A stretch of 64,000 nt of DNA from Halobacteriovorax sp. DA5 (GTDB lineage Bacteria > Bdellovibrionota > Bacteriovoracia > Bacteriovoracales > Bacteriovoracaceae), in assembly GCF_002903145.1 (NCBI RefSeq), contig NZ_PPDJ01000007.1:248001-312000 (forward strand), written 5' to 3'. The position numbers and the translations under genes are program-made. This document shows positions 53,517 through 62,226 of this stretch, one piece after another. The number at the start of each line of letters is the position of its first letter. The stretch's first letter is position 1. Under the pieces are notes generated by a model. That model saw only the letters and a list, made by a program, of their open reading frames with translations. It was not told the DNA's origin and made no database searches.

Positions 53517-54746
53517 TTAGACTTTCACTCTTACTTTTCCAGTAAGAAGGTCTTGCATTAGTCCTTTCTTCATATTTTTCAATTTTTTTAATTTTTTACT
53601 TTTGGCCTGAATCACTTCATCAAATTTTAAAAATTTTATAGCTATTTCAGTTTGTTCTTCAATTCCTGGGATTATTAATGGAAGTCTGTAGAAGTCCCCA
53701 TGGTTTAAATCTGGAATAGTAGTTGAACCTGCAGCAATTTCAATTTTCAACTGCATAAAGTCACTATTCAGATAATAATACAAATAATCTTTATCAATTT
53801 TTTTGCGATTAAAATCAATCAAAAAGAAGTTGTTGTGAAATACACCATGTTCATTGGTCACGACCTGTCCAGTATTACCTGTGCGAGTCATTAAAATATC
53901 ACTCTTCTCACAAACTACAGATGCTGGTGGTGAATCAATATATTCAGGATTAGCATAGTCCTTTATGAATTTAACAGTGATGTATTTGTACCTATTAGGC
54001 CCATCAACTTTGTGTCTATTACTAATTGCTATTTGTAAGCCTTGCCTTACTTTGCAATTATCTTCAAAAGTAGTTACTTCCCAACTCTCTGGAATCTTTC
54101 CAATCGGACCATCCTTAAACTTAGTATGCCCAATCCCTTTAGTTAAAAGGTCTTGCATCATTCCTTTTTTAAGGTTTTTTAGTTTTTCTATTTCAATTTC
54201 AGTTAACTCAATAACCTTATCTACTGAAGTGAGAATTTCTGCGATTTTCCTTTGTTCATCAATGGAAGATGGTAACTCGCATTTCAAGGAGAGAAAGTCA
54301 GGCTTAGTAAATGACGCCTGGTTAACTGCTGGTTTAGTTATTGAGTGTATTCCTGCTCGAATTTGATTAGTCGATAGTAAATAAAATAAGAACTTCTGAT
54401 CATATTCTGTTTTGGCCCTTATTCTAAACAAATTAGTTGAAAATATTGTGTCTCGCCCAAAAGGGTTAAAAATAGCTGGATAACCAATCTTTGCAAAACT
54501 ATTAATAAAAGAAAGTAATATATCACCTTCATTTAAAAAATATCTTGAAGTGTCGTCCCCTTGAGGATCATCCCTATACCAATACTTCAAATCTTTACAA
54601 GAAAATTTATCACCGATTATGTTTCCGGAGGTTATAAGAGGTAAACCAATATCTTGAGATGATAATTTACGAGACAATCCACTTTGAAGTGTCTTAATCA
54701 CATCTTTTAATTTTTTTCTTTCCCATCCTTTTAGAGTATCACTCAT
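53517..54746 (-). CDS. hsdS: Type I restriction enzyme, specificity subunit
   Basis: The 409-residue protein has two target recognition domains (about residues 1-160 and 215-365), each followed by a conserved helical spacer: EQRKIAEILTSVDKVIELTE, then KLKNLKKGMMQDLLTKG, and in the second half EQTEIAIKFLKFDEVI, then KLKNMKKGLMQDLLTGK. The nearly repeated spacer ends could permit domain swapping. It is coupled with hsdM by an 8-bp overlap. Target sequence cannot be read. Confidence 0.94.
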   Translation of the reverse strand: MSDTLKGWERKKLKDVIKTLQSGLSRKLSSQDIGLPLITSGNIIGDKFSCKDLKYWYRDDPQGDDTSRYFLNEGDILLSFINSFAKIGYPAIFNPFGRDTIFSTNLFRIRAKTEYDQKFLFYLLSTNQIRAGIHSITKPAVNQASFTKPDFLSLKCELPSSIDEQRKIAEILTSVDKVIELTEIEIEKLKNLKKGMMQDLLTKGIGHTKFKDGPIGKIPESWEVTTFEDNCKVRQGLQIAISNRHKVDGPNRYKYITVKFIKDYANPEYIDSPPASVVCEKSDILMTRTGNTGQVVTNEHGVFHNNFFLIDFNRKKIDKDYLYYYLNSDFMQLKIEIAAGSTTIPDLNHGDFYRLPLIIPGIEEQTEIAIKFLKFDEVIQAKSKKLKKLKNMKKGLMQDLLTGKVRVKV

Positions 54747-56481
54747 AACTTAATTCCTGTAAAAATGAGTTCATCTCCTTCTCAGCCTCTATACATTGAG
54801 ACTCAAGCCCCCTTAAGGCTGTAGAATACTTATCCCACCATCTTTCAAATTGAGAAATAATCGTTTGATCAACATCTCCCATGACTTCACGAATTTTCTC
54901 TTTTGAATCTATTTCGTTTTTAAAAACGTAATAGTCTTTGTCCCTTTCATCAAAAACTATTGAAACATCAAAGCCATCGATAATATCCTGGATATAACCG
55001 TCCTCTACTTCGTATTTAGGGATTCCACCATTTAGGATCGCCTTAACATCAAAAATTTCAGGTGGTGCTGAAGTATCAGCATAACGGCGAATGTTTAAGT
55101 TATAATCGTTCTCTTTAATCTCATCTAATTCAACAACTCTTGAGTAGTGCTTATCCTCATGTCTATAAAGACTTTCTGTTTTAAACTCGACATAATTTGC
55201 GACTATATGATTTAAGTCTTGGTCCCTTAACTTGTTTTGATTTTTACCTTCTTGATATTCAAGGTCACCATTAATAAATAAGACCTTGTCTTTTCTATCT
55301 GCCGACTTTTTCTTATTAAAAACCATGATTGAAGCTGGAATACCTGTTCCAAAGAATAGACCTGACGGAAGGCCAATGACTGCTTCTAAAAGGTCATCAT
55401 TGACCAATCCTTCTCTAATTTTCTTTTCTGCTGAGCCTCTAAACAGAACACCATGAGGTAGAACAACGGCACATCGGCCATTTTCATTTAAAGACGCGAC
55501 CATGTGTTGAACAAAGGCTAACTCTCCATAACTTTTTGGTGGAATACCGTAGTTGAACCTTCCATAAGAATCATTCTTAGCTTCATCAATTCCCCACTTA
55601 TCTAAACTGAATGGAGGATTGGCCACAACAACATCAAAGGTCATTAGCTCGTCATTTTCAAGATGAATTGGGTTTCTGATAGTATCGCCATTTTCAATGA
55701 CTGAACGGTCAAACCCATGAAGAAACATATTCATCTTAGCTAAGGCCCAAGTAGCACCAGTAATTTCCTGGCCATATATTTGAAAGTCATTAATTCCATC
55801 TTTAGTTAATTGTTCAGCACAACGAATTAATAGTGATCCTGAACCACAAGTAGGGTCATAGATTCTTGATCCTTTCTCTGGTTTAACTAGCATAGCAAGT
55901 AACTGAGAAACTTCTGAAGGTGTATAAAACTCTCCAGCCTTCTTTCCAGCTCCAGCAGCGAAATTTGCGATCAAATACTCGTAGGCATTACCAATAACAT
56001 CCATATTACCAATGTGAGACTTCCTCATGTTAAGTTTTGGATTATTAAAGTCGTCAAGAAGATGCTTGAGCCTCGCGTTTCTACTTTTAGTCTTTCCAAG
56101 GTTCGCCTCAGAGTTAAAACTTACGTTTCTGAATACGCTCTCAAGTTTTTCTTTGTTAGCATTTTCAATTTTCTCAAGAGCAACATCAATTATCTCACCA
56201 ATGTTCTTCTCTTCTTTTTGCTTATAAATATCATCAAAGTGACAGCCATCAGGTAGAACAAAGTTCTCTTTCTCCAAGGCCCTTTTAATTCTCGTTTCAT
56301 TACCTTTGAACTGTTCACTATATGCTTCGTACTTTTCTTCATATGTATCAGACAAGTACTTGATAAATAGCATCGTTAAAATGTAATTCTTATACTCTCC
56401 TGCATCGACGACACCCCTGAATGTGTCACAGGCATCCCATAGAATTTTATTAATCTCTTGTTGAGTTGTACTTTGACTCAT
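54739..56481 (-). CDS. hsdM: Type I restriction enzyme, methyltransferase subunit
   Basis: The 580-residue protein has the N-terminal HsdM helical domain (ILWDACDTFRG, KYLSDTYEEKY), the SAM-binding FYTPSEVSQLL and DPTCGSGSLLIRCAEQ, and the catalytic NPPFSLDKW motif of adenine-N6 methyltransferases (near residue 290). SD GAGG precedes ATG 56481. It is the first gene of the hsdMSR-ygjP-SIR2 unit with its own promoter. Confidence 0.96.
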   Translation of the reverse strand: MSQSTTQQEINKILWDACDTFRGVVDAGEYKNYILTMLFIKYLSDTYEEKYEAYSEQFKGNETRIKRALEKENFVLPDGCHFDDIYKQKEEKNIGEIIDVALEKIENANKEKLESVFRNVSFNSEANLGKTKSRNARLKHLLDDFNNPKLNMRKSHIGNMDVIGNAYEYLIANFAAGAGKKAGEFYTPSEVSQLLAMLVKPEKGSRIYDPTCGSGSLLIRCAEQLTKDGINDFQIYGQEITGATWALAKMNMFLHGFDRSVIENGDTIRNPIHLENDELMTFDVVVANPPFSLDKWGIDEAKNDSYGRFNYGIPPKSYGELAFVQHMVASLNENGRCAVVLPHGVLFRGSAEKKIREGLVNDDLLEAVIGLPSGLFFGTGIPASIMVFNKKKSADRKDKVLFINGDLEYQEGKNQNKLRDQDLNHIVANYVEFKTESLYRHEDKHYSRVVELDEIKENDYNLNIRRYADTSAPPEIFDVKAILNGGIPKYEVEDGYIQDIIDGFDVSIVFDERDKDYYVFKNEIDSKEKIREVMGDVDQTIISQFERWWDKYSTALRGLESQCIEAEKEMNSFLQELSYE

Positions 56482-56535
56482 ATATCCCTCATGGCCTTTA
56501 AAATTAAGTATTTATTGTGAATTTTAGATACGTAA

Positions 56536-56564
56536 ATTATGCAGTACACACAGTAGAATGACAA
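56536..56564 (-). promoter_or_regulatory. Likely sigma70 promoter of the hsdM operon
   Basis: On the minus strand TTGTCA (56564-56559), a 17-bp spacer and CATAAT (56541-56536) lie about 55 bp before hsdM in the divergent intergenic region. Confidence 0.55.
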
Positions 56565-56647
56565 AGGATAACGCCTCGCAAACACTAACTTCTTAATTAA
56601 ATTTCCAATAACATTTACCGATACGCAGCATACACAAGGAAAGAAAT

Positions 56648-57526
56648 ATGAGCGGAAAATCACTACGCGTCTTCGTGACAGGAGACTCGCCTAGATCTCT
56701 GAAAAAAGTCACTGAATTTAATTGGTCTGGGTATGCTTTCTATGGAACGAGAGAGCAAATAAGACAATTAGCTAAACGAAATGAGTCAAATAGCACAGGA
56801 GTCTACTTCCTTCTTTCAGATATAAATACTGAGATGGTTAGAATGTATGTGGGAGAAACAAACAACTTCCTTTCTAGATTGAAAAGTCATCATCAGAAAA
56901 AAGACTGGTGGACGCACTTCATTGTATTTCAATCAAACGGTAACTCACTCAACAAAGCCCATGTTCAATATCTAGAGCATCTATTTTGGGAGAAGGCCAA
57001 TGAGTCAACTCAAATTGAAGTAATGAATGATCAAGTCATTAAACAACCTTCCCTATCAGAAGAAGATGTAGCAGACCTTGCAATATTTGAAGAAAATATA
57101 CTTTTTATTCTTGAAGCAATGAACCTTGGATATTTTAGCTCTCATAAAGAAGTTTCATCTTCAACAGACACTGTGGAATATACTAGCAACGTTCCTTACA
57201 GCGAATATTCTGCTCAAATGCTACGTATCGAGGATACTTATATTTTAAAGGCTGGTTCTTATCTTAGAACTAAGGCGAGAGCATCATTTGAAAAAAGAAA
57301 CTCTGGCTATTTCAAAAAATGGCAAGAGATTATCAATTCATCAAATGTTGAGCATATCGATAACGAAGTATGTCGCTTAAATAAAGACCTCGAGTTCTCA
57401 TCACCTTCTGCCGCGGGAGTTATGGTCAAAGCAGGTGCAACGAATGGCCTTACACAGTGGCGAAATATACAGACAGGAAAAACAATTAAAGAAGAACTCG
57501 GAGACATTGAAGAGGAAAACGAATGA
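56648..57526 (+). CDS. GIY-YIG nuclease with DUF4357 domain
   Basis: The 292-residue protein has an N-terminal GIY-YIG domain (GVYFLLSD ... MYVGETNNFLSRLKSHH, with the usual Arg and His, and YLEHLFW supplying Glu) at residues about 50-150 and a C-terminal DUF4357 (FSSPSAAGVMVKAGATNG, residues 255-280). This pairing is typical of genes near restriction systems. It is divergent from hsdM. AAGGAAAG precedes ATG 56648. It overlaps the next gene by four bases. Confidence 0.88.
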   Translation: MSGKSLRVFVTGDSPRSLKKVTEFNWSGYAFYGTREQIRQLAKRNESNSTGVYFLLSDINTEMVRMYVGETNNFLSRLKSHHQKKDWWTHFIVFQSNGNSLNKAHVQYLEHLFWEKANESTQIEVMNDQVIKQPSLSEEDVADLAIFEENILFILEAMNLGYFSSHKEVSSSTDTVEYTSNVPYSEYSAQMLRIEDTYILKAGSYLRTKARASFEKRNSGYFKKWQEIINSSNVEHIDNEVCRLNKDLEFSSPSAAGVMVKAGATNGLTQWRNIQTGKTIKEELGDIEEENE

Positions 57527-57930
57527 AGCTAGAAAAAATAAAATACAAAGACTTAAATAGCAGAGCTAAAGAAACATATAACTTTCAAAAAGTAAGTGCC
57601 CTACTCGTTGAATATGGCTTCGCTACCAATTGGTTAAATGTTGATTTTGAGTCAGCAGACTTCATTGCAGTCCACTTTAACGGACTTGATATTTTAAAGG
57701 TTCAACTTAAGGGGCGAGTCAATATTGATAAGAAGTATCAAGAAAAAGATATTTGGATGTCTTTCCCTGTTGATGATGATTTCTACCTAGTTCCACACGA
57801 TGAGTTAATTGAGATAGCAAAGCGAACGACTGGTTGGATTGAGTCCGATTCTTGGAAGATTCATGGTGGTTACTCAGCGGGGAAGCCTAGTGTGAAGATG
57901 CTAAAAGCACTTCAGAATTACAAGCTATAA
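57523..57930 (+). CDS. Small PD-(D/E)XK-like nuclease candidate
   Basis: The 135-residue protein begins MKLEKIKYKDLNSRAKETYN. A plausible restriction-endonuclease core is visible: Glu30 in a helix, SADFIAV (Asp46) and ILKVQLKGR (Gln61-x-Lys63), i.e. E-D-QxK spacing. It is translationally coupled with the GIY-YIG gene (ATGA overlap), so the two form an operon opposite hsdM. Which DNA is attacked, or whether it protects the host, is unknown. Confidence 0.65.
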   Translation: MKLEKIKYKDLNSRAKETYNFQKVSALLVEYGFATNWLNVDFESADFIAVHFNGLDILKVQLKGRVNIDKKYQEKDIWMSFPVDDDFYLVPHDELIEIAKRTTGWIESDSWKIHGGYSAGKPSVKMLKALQNYKL

Positions 57931-57982
57931 CTTGTTCCACTTACTTAAATCCTTAGAAAAGTCCATATATTCAAAACAACTT

Positions 57983-58915
57983 TCAATCTAAGATAACTTG
58001 CTTTTGAATATCTGCAAAATTATTTGAATCTATATAAGATCTTTCTTGTGAAACTTGGCTCCAGTCCAAAGATGATGATAATTTAATTTCGTTATCTGTG
58101 TCTTCAAAATTTTCTGTGTAAACGGCTAAGTTAAATCCCTTCGCATCTCTAACAGAGGGATAAACAATTGCAGGGATCCCTAGATCATACACATAATAAC
58201 CAAACCATTGGGAAGGTGCATACTGATCTACCCATGTATCCCAAGCTTTATATCTTTCAGAAAAAATTGCATTATACAGTTCAGTTTCTTTTAAACAAAG
58301 ACTCATTGGCTCAACGCCCAGCTGCTTTGCAAGCTCTATATATTCATTTGGTAACTTGATATCTTTAATCACTTTAAAAAAATCACCTATTACATTTTTG
58401 TCTCTTAAGTCTAAGTACCTATCTATTTTTGCAGTAACTTTAAAATGTGCAAAATCTCCAATAGATTCATCCTCAGAATGAAAGCATTCCGCAAAAGCTG
58501 TGTCATAGTCATTTGCAAGATATAAAGCTTGAAAATAGTTTGTTGTGATTCTTGTGGTCTGTCCGAAGTTAAACCTTCCACCAGGAGGCCTTTTTACACT
58601 TCCGATACAACATAGAGGATCTCTATGAAACTTCGCGCGGACAATTCGGGACAAGTTGTCGTACTTGTAGTCTGTTTTTATATGCTTTAGAAATACATCA
58701 TTAATATCATCTATTCTTTTTTCTCTTTCTCTCTGTAAATAGTTTTCAACTGTATCTGAATAAGCTCTTTCTTTTTCATTATATTCTTCAAACTGTCTTA
58801 ATTTTTCATCAACAAAGTACTCAGGTATCGCTCTGCGCAAAATGGCGTCTCTTGCAGCTTTACTACGTTTATTTCTTTGTAAAAATCTATCGAATTCCCT
58901 TAATCGTTTTGGCAC
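57983..58915 (-). CDS. RES-domain toxin
   Basis: The 310-residue protein has a basic, helical N-terminus (about 100 residues) followed by a RES domain (residues 110-250): KFHRDPLCCIGSVKRPPGGR, NFGQTTRITTN, LYLANDYDTAFAECFHSE. RES toxins deplete NAD+ by cleavage, and the Arg-Tyr-Glu-type catalytic residues seem present. It lies 44 bp after its antitoxin gene, in the usual antitoxin-first order. Confidence 0.88.
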   Translation of the reverse strand: MPKRLREFDRFLQRNKRSKAARDAILRRAIPEYFVDEKLRQFEEYNEKERAYSDTVENYLQREREKRIDDINDVFLKHIKTDYKYDNLSRIVRAKFHRDPLCCIGSVKRPPGGRFNFGQTTRITTNYFQALYLANDYDTAFAECFHSEDESIGDFAHFKVTAKIDRYLDLRDKNVIGDFFKVIKDIKLPNEYIELAKQLGVEPMSLCLKETELYNAIFSERYKAWDTWVDQYAPSQWFGYYVYDLGIPAIVYPSVRDAKGFNLAVYTENFEDTDNEIKLSSSLDWSQVSQERSYIDSNNFADIQKQVILD

Positions 58916-58959
58916 AGATAAAAACTAACATACCTAGTAAATATTAGAAAGGTGAAATA

Positions 58960-59331
58960 CTAATAACCAGACTTTGCAGCATATACAAACTTAGTAACTT
59001 TACTAACTCGGCCCTTTAAGATTAAGCTTTTTGGACTTGAACCACCAAAGTTCAAATTTGGAGAATTGATCCACTTCTTAGCCTTGTTAACATCCCCTTC
59101 AAAAGTTTCTGCTACAAATTCAATTGCACCAGCTAATTCTTTTAGACGTTCCTTAGTTTTTGCAGCTATTCTATTGGGTCTAATTTTGTCAGCTGTTAGA
59201 TTAAAAGCTGACGCTAGTTCCGCTCGTGAGATCTCGAGAAATCTACTCATTTCATCAATTTTTAAATCGCCTGTTTCAGTAAAAAAACCCAATACATTAG
59301 ATATAGCAGAATTTGAAATCGCATTTTCCAT
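58960..59331 (-). CDS. MbcA/ParS/Xre-type antitoxin
   Basis: The 123-residue protein has an N-terminal DNA-binding helical part (EMSRFLEISRAELASAFNL) and a C-terminal DUF2384-like toxin-binding domain with AKKWINSPNLNFGGSSPKSL, the family's W-x-x-x-P-N-x-x-x-G pattern. It begins with SD AGGAGG and should repress its own promoter together with the RES toxin. Confidence 0.88.
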   Translation of the reverse strand: MENAISNSAISNVLGFFTETGDLKIDEMSRFLEISRAELASAFNLTADKIRPNRIAAKTKERLKELAGAIEFVAETFEGDVNKAKKWINSPNLNFGGSSPKSLILKGRVSKVTKFVYAAKSGY

Positions 59332-59393
59332 ACTCAGACCTCCTTGGACACCTTACCGACTTATCGTCAGAAGGTTGCCTGAACATTACCATA

Positions 59394-59399
59394 ATTATA
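59394..59399 (-). promoter_or_regulatory. Extended -10 promoter of the RES/Xre operon
   Basis: On the minus strand TGGTATAAT gives a perfect TATAAT (59399-59394) with the TGn extension, 63 bp upstream of the antitoxin gene. A weak TTGATT lies only 5 bp upstream, so the extended -10 probably carries the promoter. Confidence 0.6.
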
Positions 59400-59431
59400 C
59401 CACAAATCAACCCATATTTCACGAGGGGTAG

Positions 59432-59574
59432 AATTGACATTATCTTATTGATTACAGATACTTATACTATATTTAAATTTGTTAACTTGTCAAATTCATA
59501 AGTTCTAATAAAAAATAAAGAACTAAATGAATTCCTAAATCTCTAATATTATTCACCAAACCTAAACAACTGCA
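59432..59574. other. AT-rich spacer without gene
   Basis: I see no gene or structured signal in this stretch between the toxin-antitoxin promoter and the GC-rich block. Confidence 0.4.
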
Positions 59575-59870
59575 TCACGTAGAGTCTTCAGAAAGCTCTG
59601 CCACAATTTTACCACATTTGTATAGAGTCATTAAGAGAGATGGTCTCCGCCCATGCATCGCCGACGTTGTAACGTCGCGAATGCACAACGGTAAAGCTGC
59701 GTCGTCATAACGCTTACGCGTGATGAACGCGCGCATGGTGGAGGTGCCGACAGACTTGCAACACTTTGTTTTCATTAAGGTCACAAAGCGAAGTGTAGCC
59801 AAAATAGCCACGACGGCCCATACTTTCGATAAACGTTATCACTACTCTTTTGTGTAACGTTTGGGTGTGT
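59575..59870. other. GC-rich foreign block with strong hairpins
   Basis: A rough count gives about 70 G or C of 120 bases in 59641-59760, against about one third elsewhere. Two hairpins are evident: CGACGTTGTAACGTCG (59662-59677), with flanking TGCAT/ATGCA, and the repeat at 59831-59862. A 78-residue minus-strand open frame (59575-59811) and another short one exist, but neither looks like a known protein. The composition suggests recent import. I cannot identify it as an IS end, an integron attC or an RNA gene. Confidence 0.55.
59831..59862. repeat. Inverted repeat AAACGTTATCAC ... GTGTAACGTTT
   Basis: The arms pair over 11 bp with a single bulged T around a 9-base loop. It lies at the right edge of the GC-rich block. 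Confidence 0.6.
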
Positions 59871-59915
59871 TCATTTTAATATTAATCATAAGTGTAGGCA
59901 AGTCACTGATCGCAA

Positions 59916-60542
59916 TTAAAGACGTCTTGATCTTCTTAGAACATGATTGGGGAGAAATCTTCTTCTAGAATTTATTACTACTTGCTGTCTTCTTCTATTA
60001 GCTTCTATTCGGTTAAATAACTGTTTGGAACTTTGAATAAAATTTCTTAGAAAGCTATTAAATTCATCTCTCATTTTTCCTAAATTAAAATCTATAAAGT
60101 TTTGTCTACTGAAAGGAACAACGTAAGACCAATCACCTTCTTTAAATGGCAATAACCACCAAATTCTTTGCTCTTCTCCAAAGTCAAAGAACACGGGAAC
60201 CTTACTACTACTCCATTCATTAAGAATCCTGCTTTCCTCGGTATATATTTTCATCAGCATTGGATTAGGAGTAATCTGTACACCATCTTTTAGAGCATTA
60301 AAAAATTGCTCCTTATCTCTTTTCCTACGGAGGCCATCAACGACCCATACCAACTTTGGGTAAAAATTATCTCTTGATAACCTTTCTTCGCTTGTAATGA
60401 ATGAGTGTTGAAACTCTATTACTGAACCATGTACTGTTTTAACATCTGCGATATGCTTTTCACCATCATCAGCAGTTCTTTCGGGTGTATCACTTGGTGG
60501 AAAATGGAATAAAACAACGGTTGGAGACATCATCAACCGCAA
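59916..60542 (-). pseudogene. CoiA-like nuclease, N-terminally truncated
   Basis: The 208-residue frame contains a CoiA-type nuclease core: HIADVKTVHGSVIEFQHSFI (Asp and EFQ active-site pattern) and RDNFYPKLVWVVDGLRRKRD. CoiA proteins normally have about 50-80 more N-terminal residues, including a zinc ribbon and a WH..WK segment; here only FHFPPSDTPERTADDGEK remains ahead. The first 12 residues are unrelated. The C-terminal end is Arg-rich. It may be a remnant left by insertion at the island edge, or a short family member. Confidence 0.55.
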
Positions 60543-60562
60543 CCAAAATCAGGAGGCATAGC

Positions 60563-60724
60563 ATGCGTGCGATAATTGAGATATTTCTTGCGATATTATT
60601 TACAGTGATTTCAGGAACTACGGTTTTGAATCTATCAAGCCAAACGATAAAGAAAGAAGCCCTTTTGAAAGTTCAAAAGGGACTGCCTTCATTAGAGAGT
60701 TTTACAAAAAAAATGACTAATTAA
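60563..60724 (+). CDS. 53-residue single-helix membrane peptide
   Basis: ATG 60563 follows AGGAGGC at an ideal distance, better than an in-frame ATG at 60485. The product MRAIIEIFLAILFTVISGTT and onward has one membrane helix (residues 3-24) and a basic amphipathic tail. Its stop overlaps the 3' end of the CDF transporter gene. A function cannot be given. Confidence 0.5.
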   Translation: MRAIIEIFLAILFTVISGTTVLNLSSQTIKKEALLKVQKGLPSLESFTKKMTN

Positions 60725-61566
60725 TCACAGTTACTTGAACAACATGATTCTTTTATAGGCTCTGCTTTCTTAATTTTTGATAGCTTAATTATGCTAATGC
60801 CACCTTTGATTACAACAAGAGAGACAATTCCTCCAATAACAAGGTCAGGAACATTACTCTTAAGAAAATATACCAAAACGCCGGAAAAAATCACTCCGGT
60901 ATTAACGATTACATCATTAGCAGAAAATATCCAGCTGGCCTTCATGTGAACTTCTCCGTCTTTATGCTTATGAATCAATATAAGACACCAGAGGTTAGCG
61001 ATAAGTGCAATTACTGAAACCACGATCATATAATTAGACAGTGGCTCACTTCCAAAATAGAATTTTCTACCAACCTCGACCAAGCAAAGCAGGCCAAGAG
61101 AGATTTGCATAATTCCGCTAAAATATGCCGCCTTATGCTTCATTGCAATCGACTTTCCAACGGCATAAAGACTTATACCATACACAAATGAATCAGCCAG
61201 CATATCTAGCCCATCAGCAAGAAGCCCAGTAGACTCAGCATAAAACCCTAAAATGATCTCAACAACAAACATCGTAAAATTTATACCGAGTAAGTATTTT
61301 AGCGTTTTCGCTTCTACACTAGGAGCGATATCTGGAATATCATGATCTAAAACCTCTTGAGAGCTTATTAAATCACCGGGAAGAGAAATAGCCTTTAAAG
61401 AGTCCAGTATCTGGTCTTTATCTACACTATGATAAAACTGCACAGTCCTAGACTCTAAATCAAACACCATCTTCGCGCTTGGGTCTAAGTTTTCCATCAA
61501 TCCTTCGATCATTTTTATTTCAGAAGGACAATCCATTCTTTTTATATTTACAGATGTTTTTTGCAT
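60721..61566 (-). CDS. Cation-diffusion-facilitator family metal transporter
   Basis: The 281-residue protein has an N-terminal metal-binding-like domain (KRMDCPSEIKMIEG near residue 9, about 90 residues), then five or six membrane helices with CDF metal sites (GLLADGLDMLADSFVYG with Asp pair, and HMKASWIFSANDVIVN with His-Asp pair). The tail ends CCSSNCD. This layout fits the cation transporter group near CzcD/DmeF. It probably exports Zn2+, Co2+ or a related ion. Confidence 0.85.
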   Translation of the reverse strand: MQKTSVNIKRMDCPSEIKMIEGLMENLDPSAKMVFDLESRTVQFYHSVDKDQILDSLKAISLPGDLISSQEVLDHDIPDIAPSVEAKTLKYLLGINFTMFVVEIILGFYAESTGLLADGLDMLADSFVYGISLYAVGKSIAMKHKAAYFSGIMQISLGLLCLVEVGRKFYFGSEPLSNYMIVVSVIALIANLWCLILIHKHKDGEVHMKASWIFSANDVIVNTGVIFSGVLVYFLKSNVPDLVIGGIVSLVVIKGGISIIKLSKIKKAEPIKESCCSSNCD

Positions 61567-61778
61567 CTATGCCACCCTCTTTGCCAACTTTAGCCGACTC
61601 TATATTTGTTAAAAAATAGTGTTAAACACTATCTAAACTTTCGGAATTAATGGATATCTTATTTAATCAATGGCTTTGAATGAACCTAATAGGAAAGAAA
61701 CTCTTCAAGTACCAAACTTTAACCGTCAGAGAATGAGATCGACAAAACCGATCAAGAACCCCCCCAAAAAGAAACAGA

Positions 61779-62165
61779 TTATTTGCGGATTATTTTTATT
61801 AGCTTCCTCGCCTCTGTGGCTTTAAGCGCAGGAACTTCAACGGCCTTCTCTATAAAGACTAAGTACTCCCAAATACGTGGTGAGTGTGCGCCAAGAATCG
61901 TTAAGCTCTTTAACAATATATCTATCGAAAACTTTTTGATTTTGTAGTTTGTAATTTCAGATATAAGACTAGCCGAAATGCCTGTTAGATCACTTAAGTC
62001 CTTCGGTTTCATTTTCTTCTCATTAGCAAAACGCACAAAGTGTTTACATAGACTCACTTTTACTCTTTCTTCAATCGAGAGAGAGCTTTTGCCAGTGATA
62101 TGAGTAAGTTCACTTCTTTTAGAATCATGAATTCTTTTTAAAACATCTTCATTTTTATAAGTCAT
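61779..62165 (-). CDS. XRE-type helix-turn-helix protein
   Basis: The 128-residue product has a central helix-turn-helix (KPKDLSDLTGISASLISEITNYK, core DLSDLTGISASLISE near residue 58). Its N- and C-terminal parts are helical. It resembles antitoxins of the HigA type, but no toxin gene is adjacent: the flanks are a 212-bp gap without gene and the nucleotidyltransferase-like gene 61 bp upstream. It may regulate that gene pair. Confidence 0.7.
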   Translation of the reverse strand: MTYKNEDVLKRIHDSKRSELTHITGKSSLSIEERVKVSLCKHFVRFANEKKMKPKDLSDLTGISASLISEITNYKIKKFSIDILLKSLTILGAHSPRIWEYLVFIEKAVEVPALKATEARKLIKIIRK

Positions 62166-62226
62166 ATAATCACCATAAAAATTTCCCTACACAGCGAACA
62201 GAGGCAAGGAAGATAATAATACTTAA

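Noticed and set aside
59575..59811. 78-residue minus-strand open frame in the GC-rich block
   Set aside because: No SD, no recognisable protein, and high G+C naturally lengthens open frames; kept only as part of the GC-rich block.
59641..59870. Integron attC site
   Set aside because: The hairpins are suggestive, but the required RYYYAAC/GTTRRRY core boxes are not found in the right arrangement and no integrase or cassette array is present.
61759..61765. C7 tract near the XRE gene as a phase-variation site
   Set aside because: It lies in the gap after the XRE stop codon and outside any promoter or coding region I can define.
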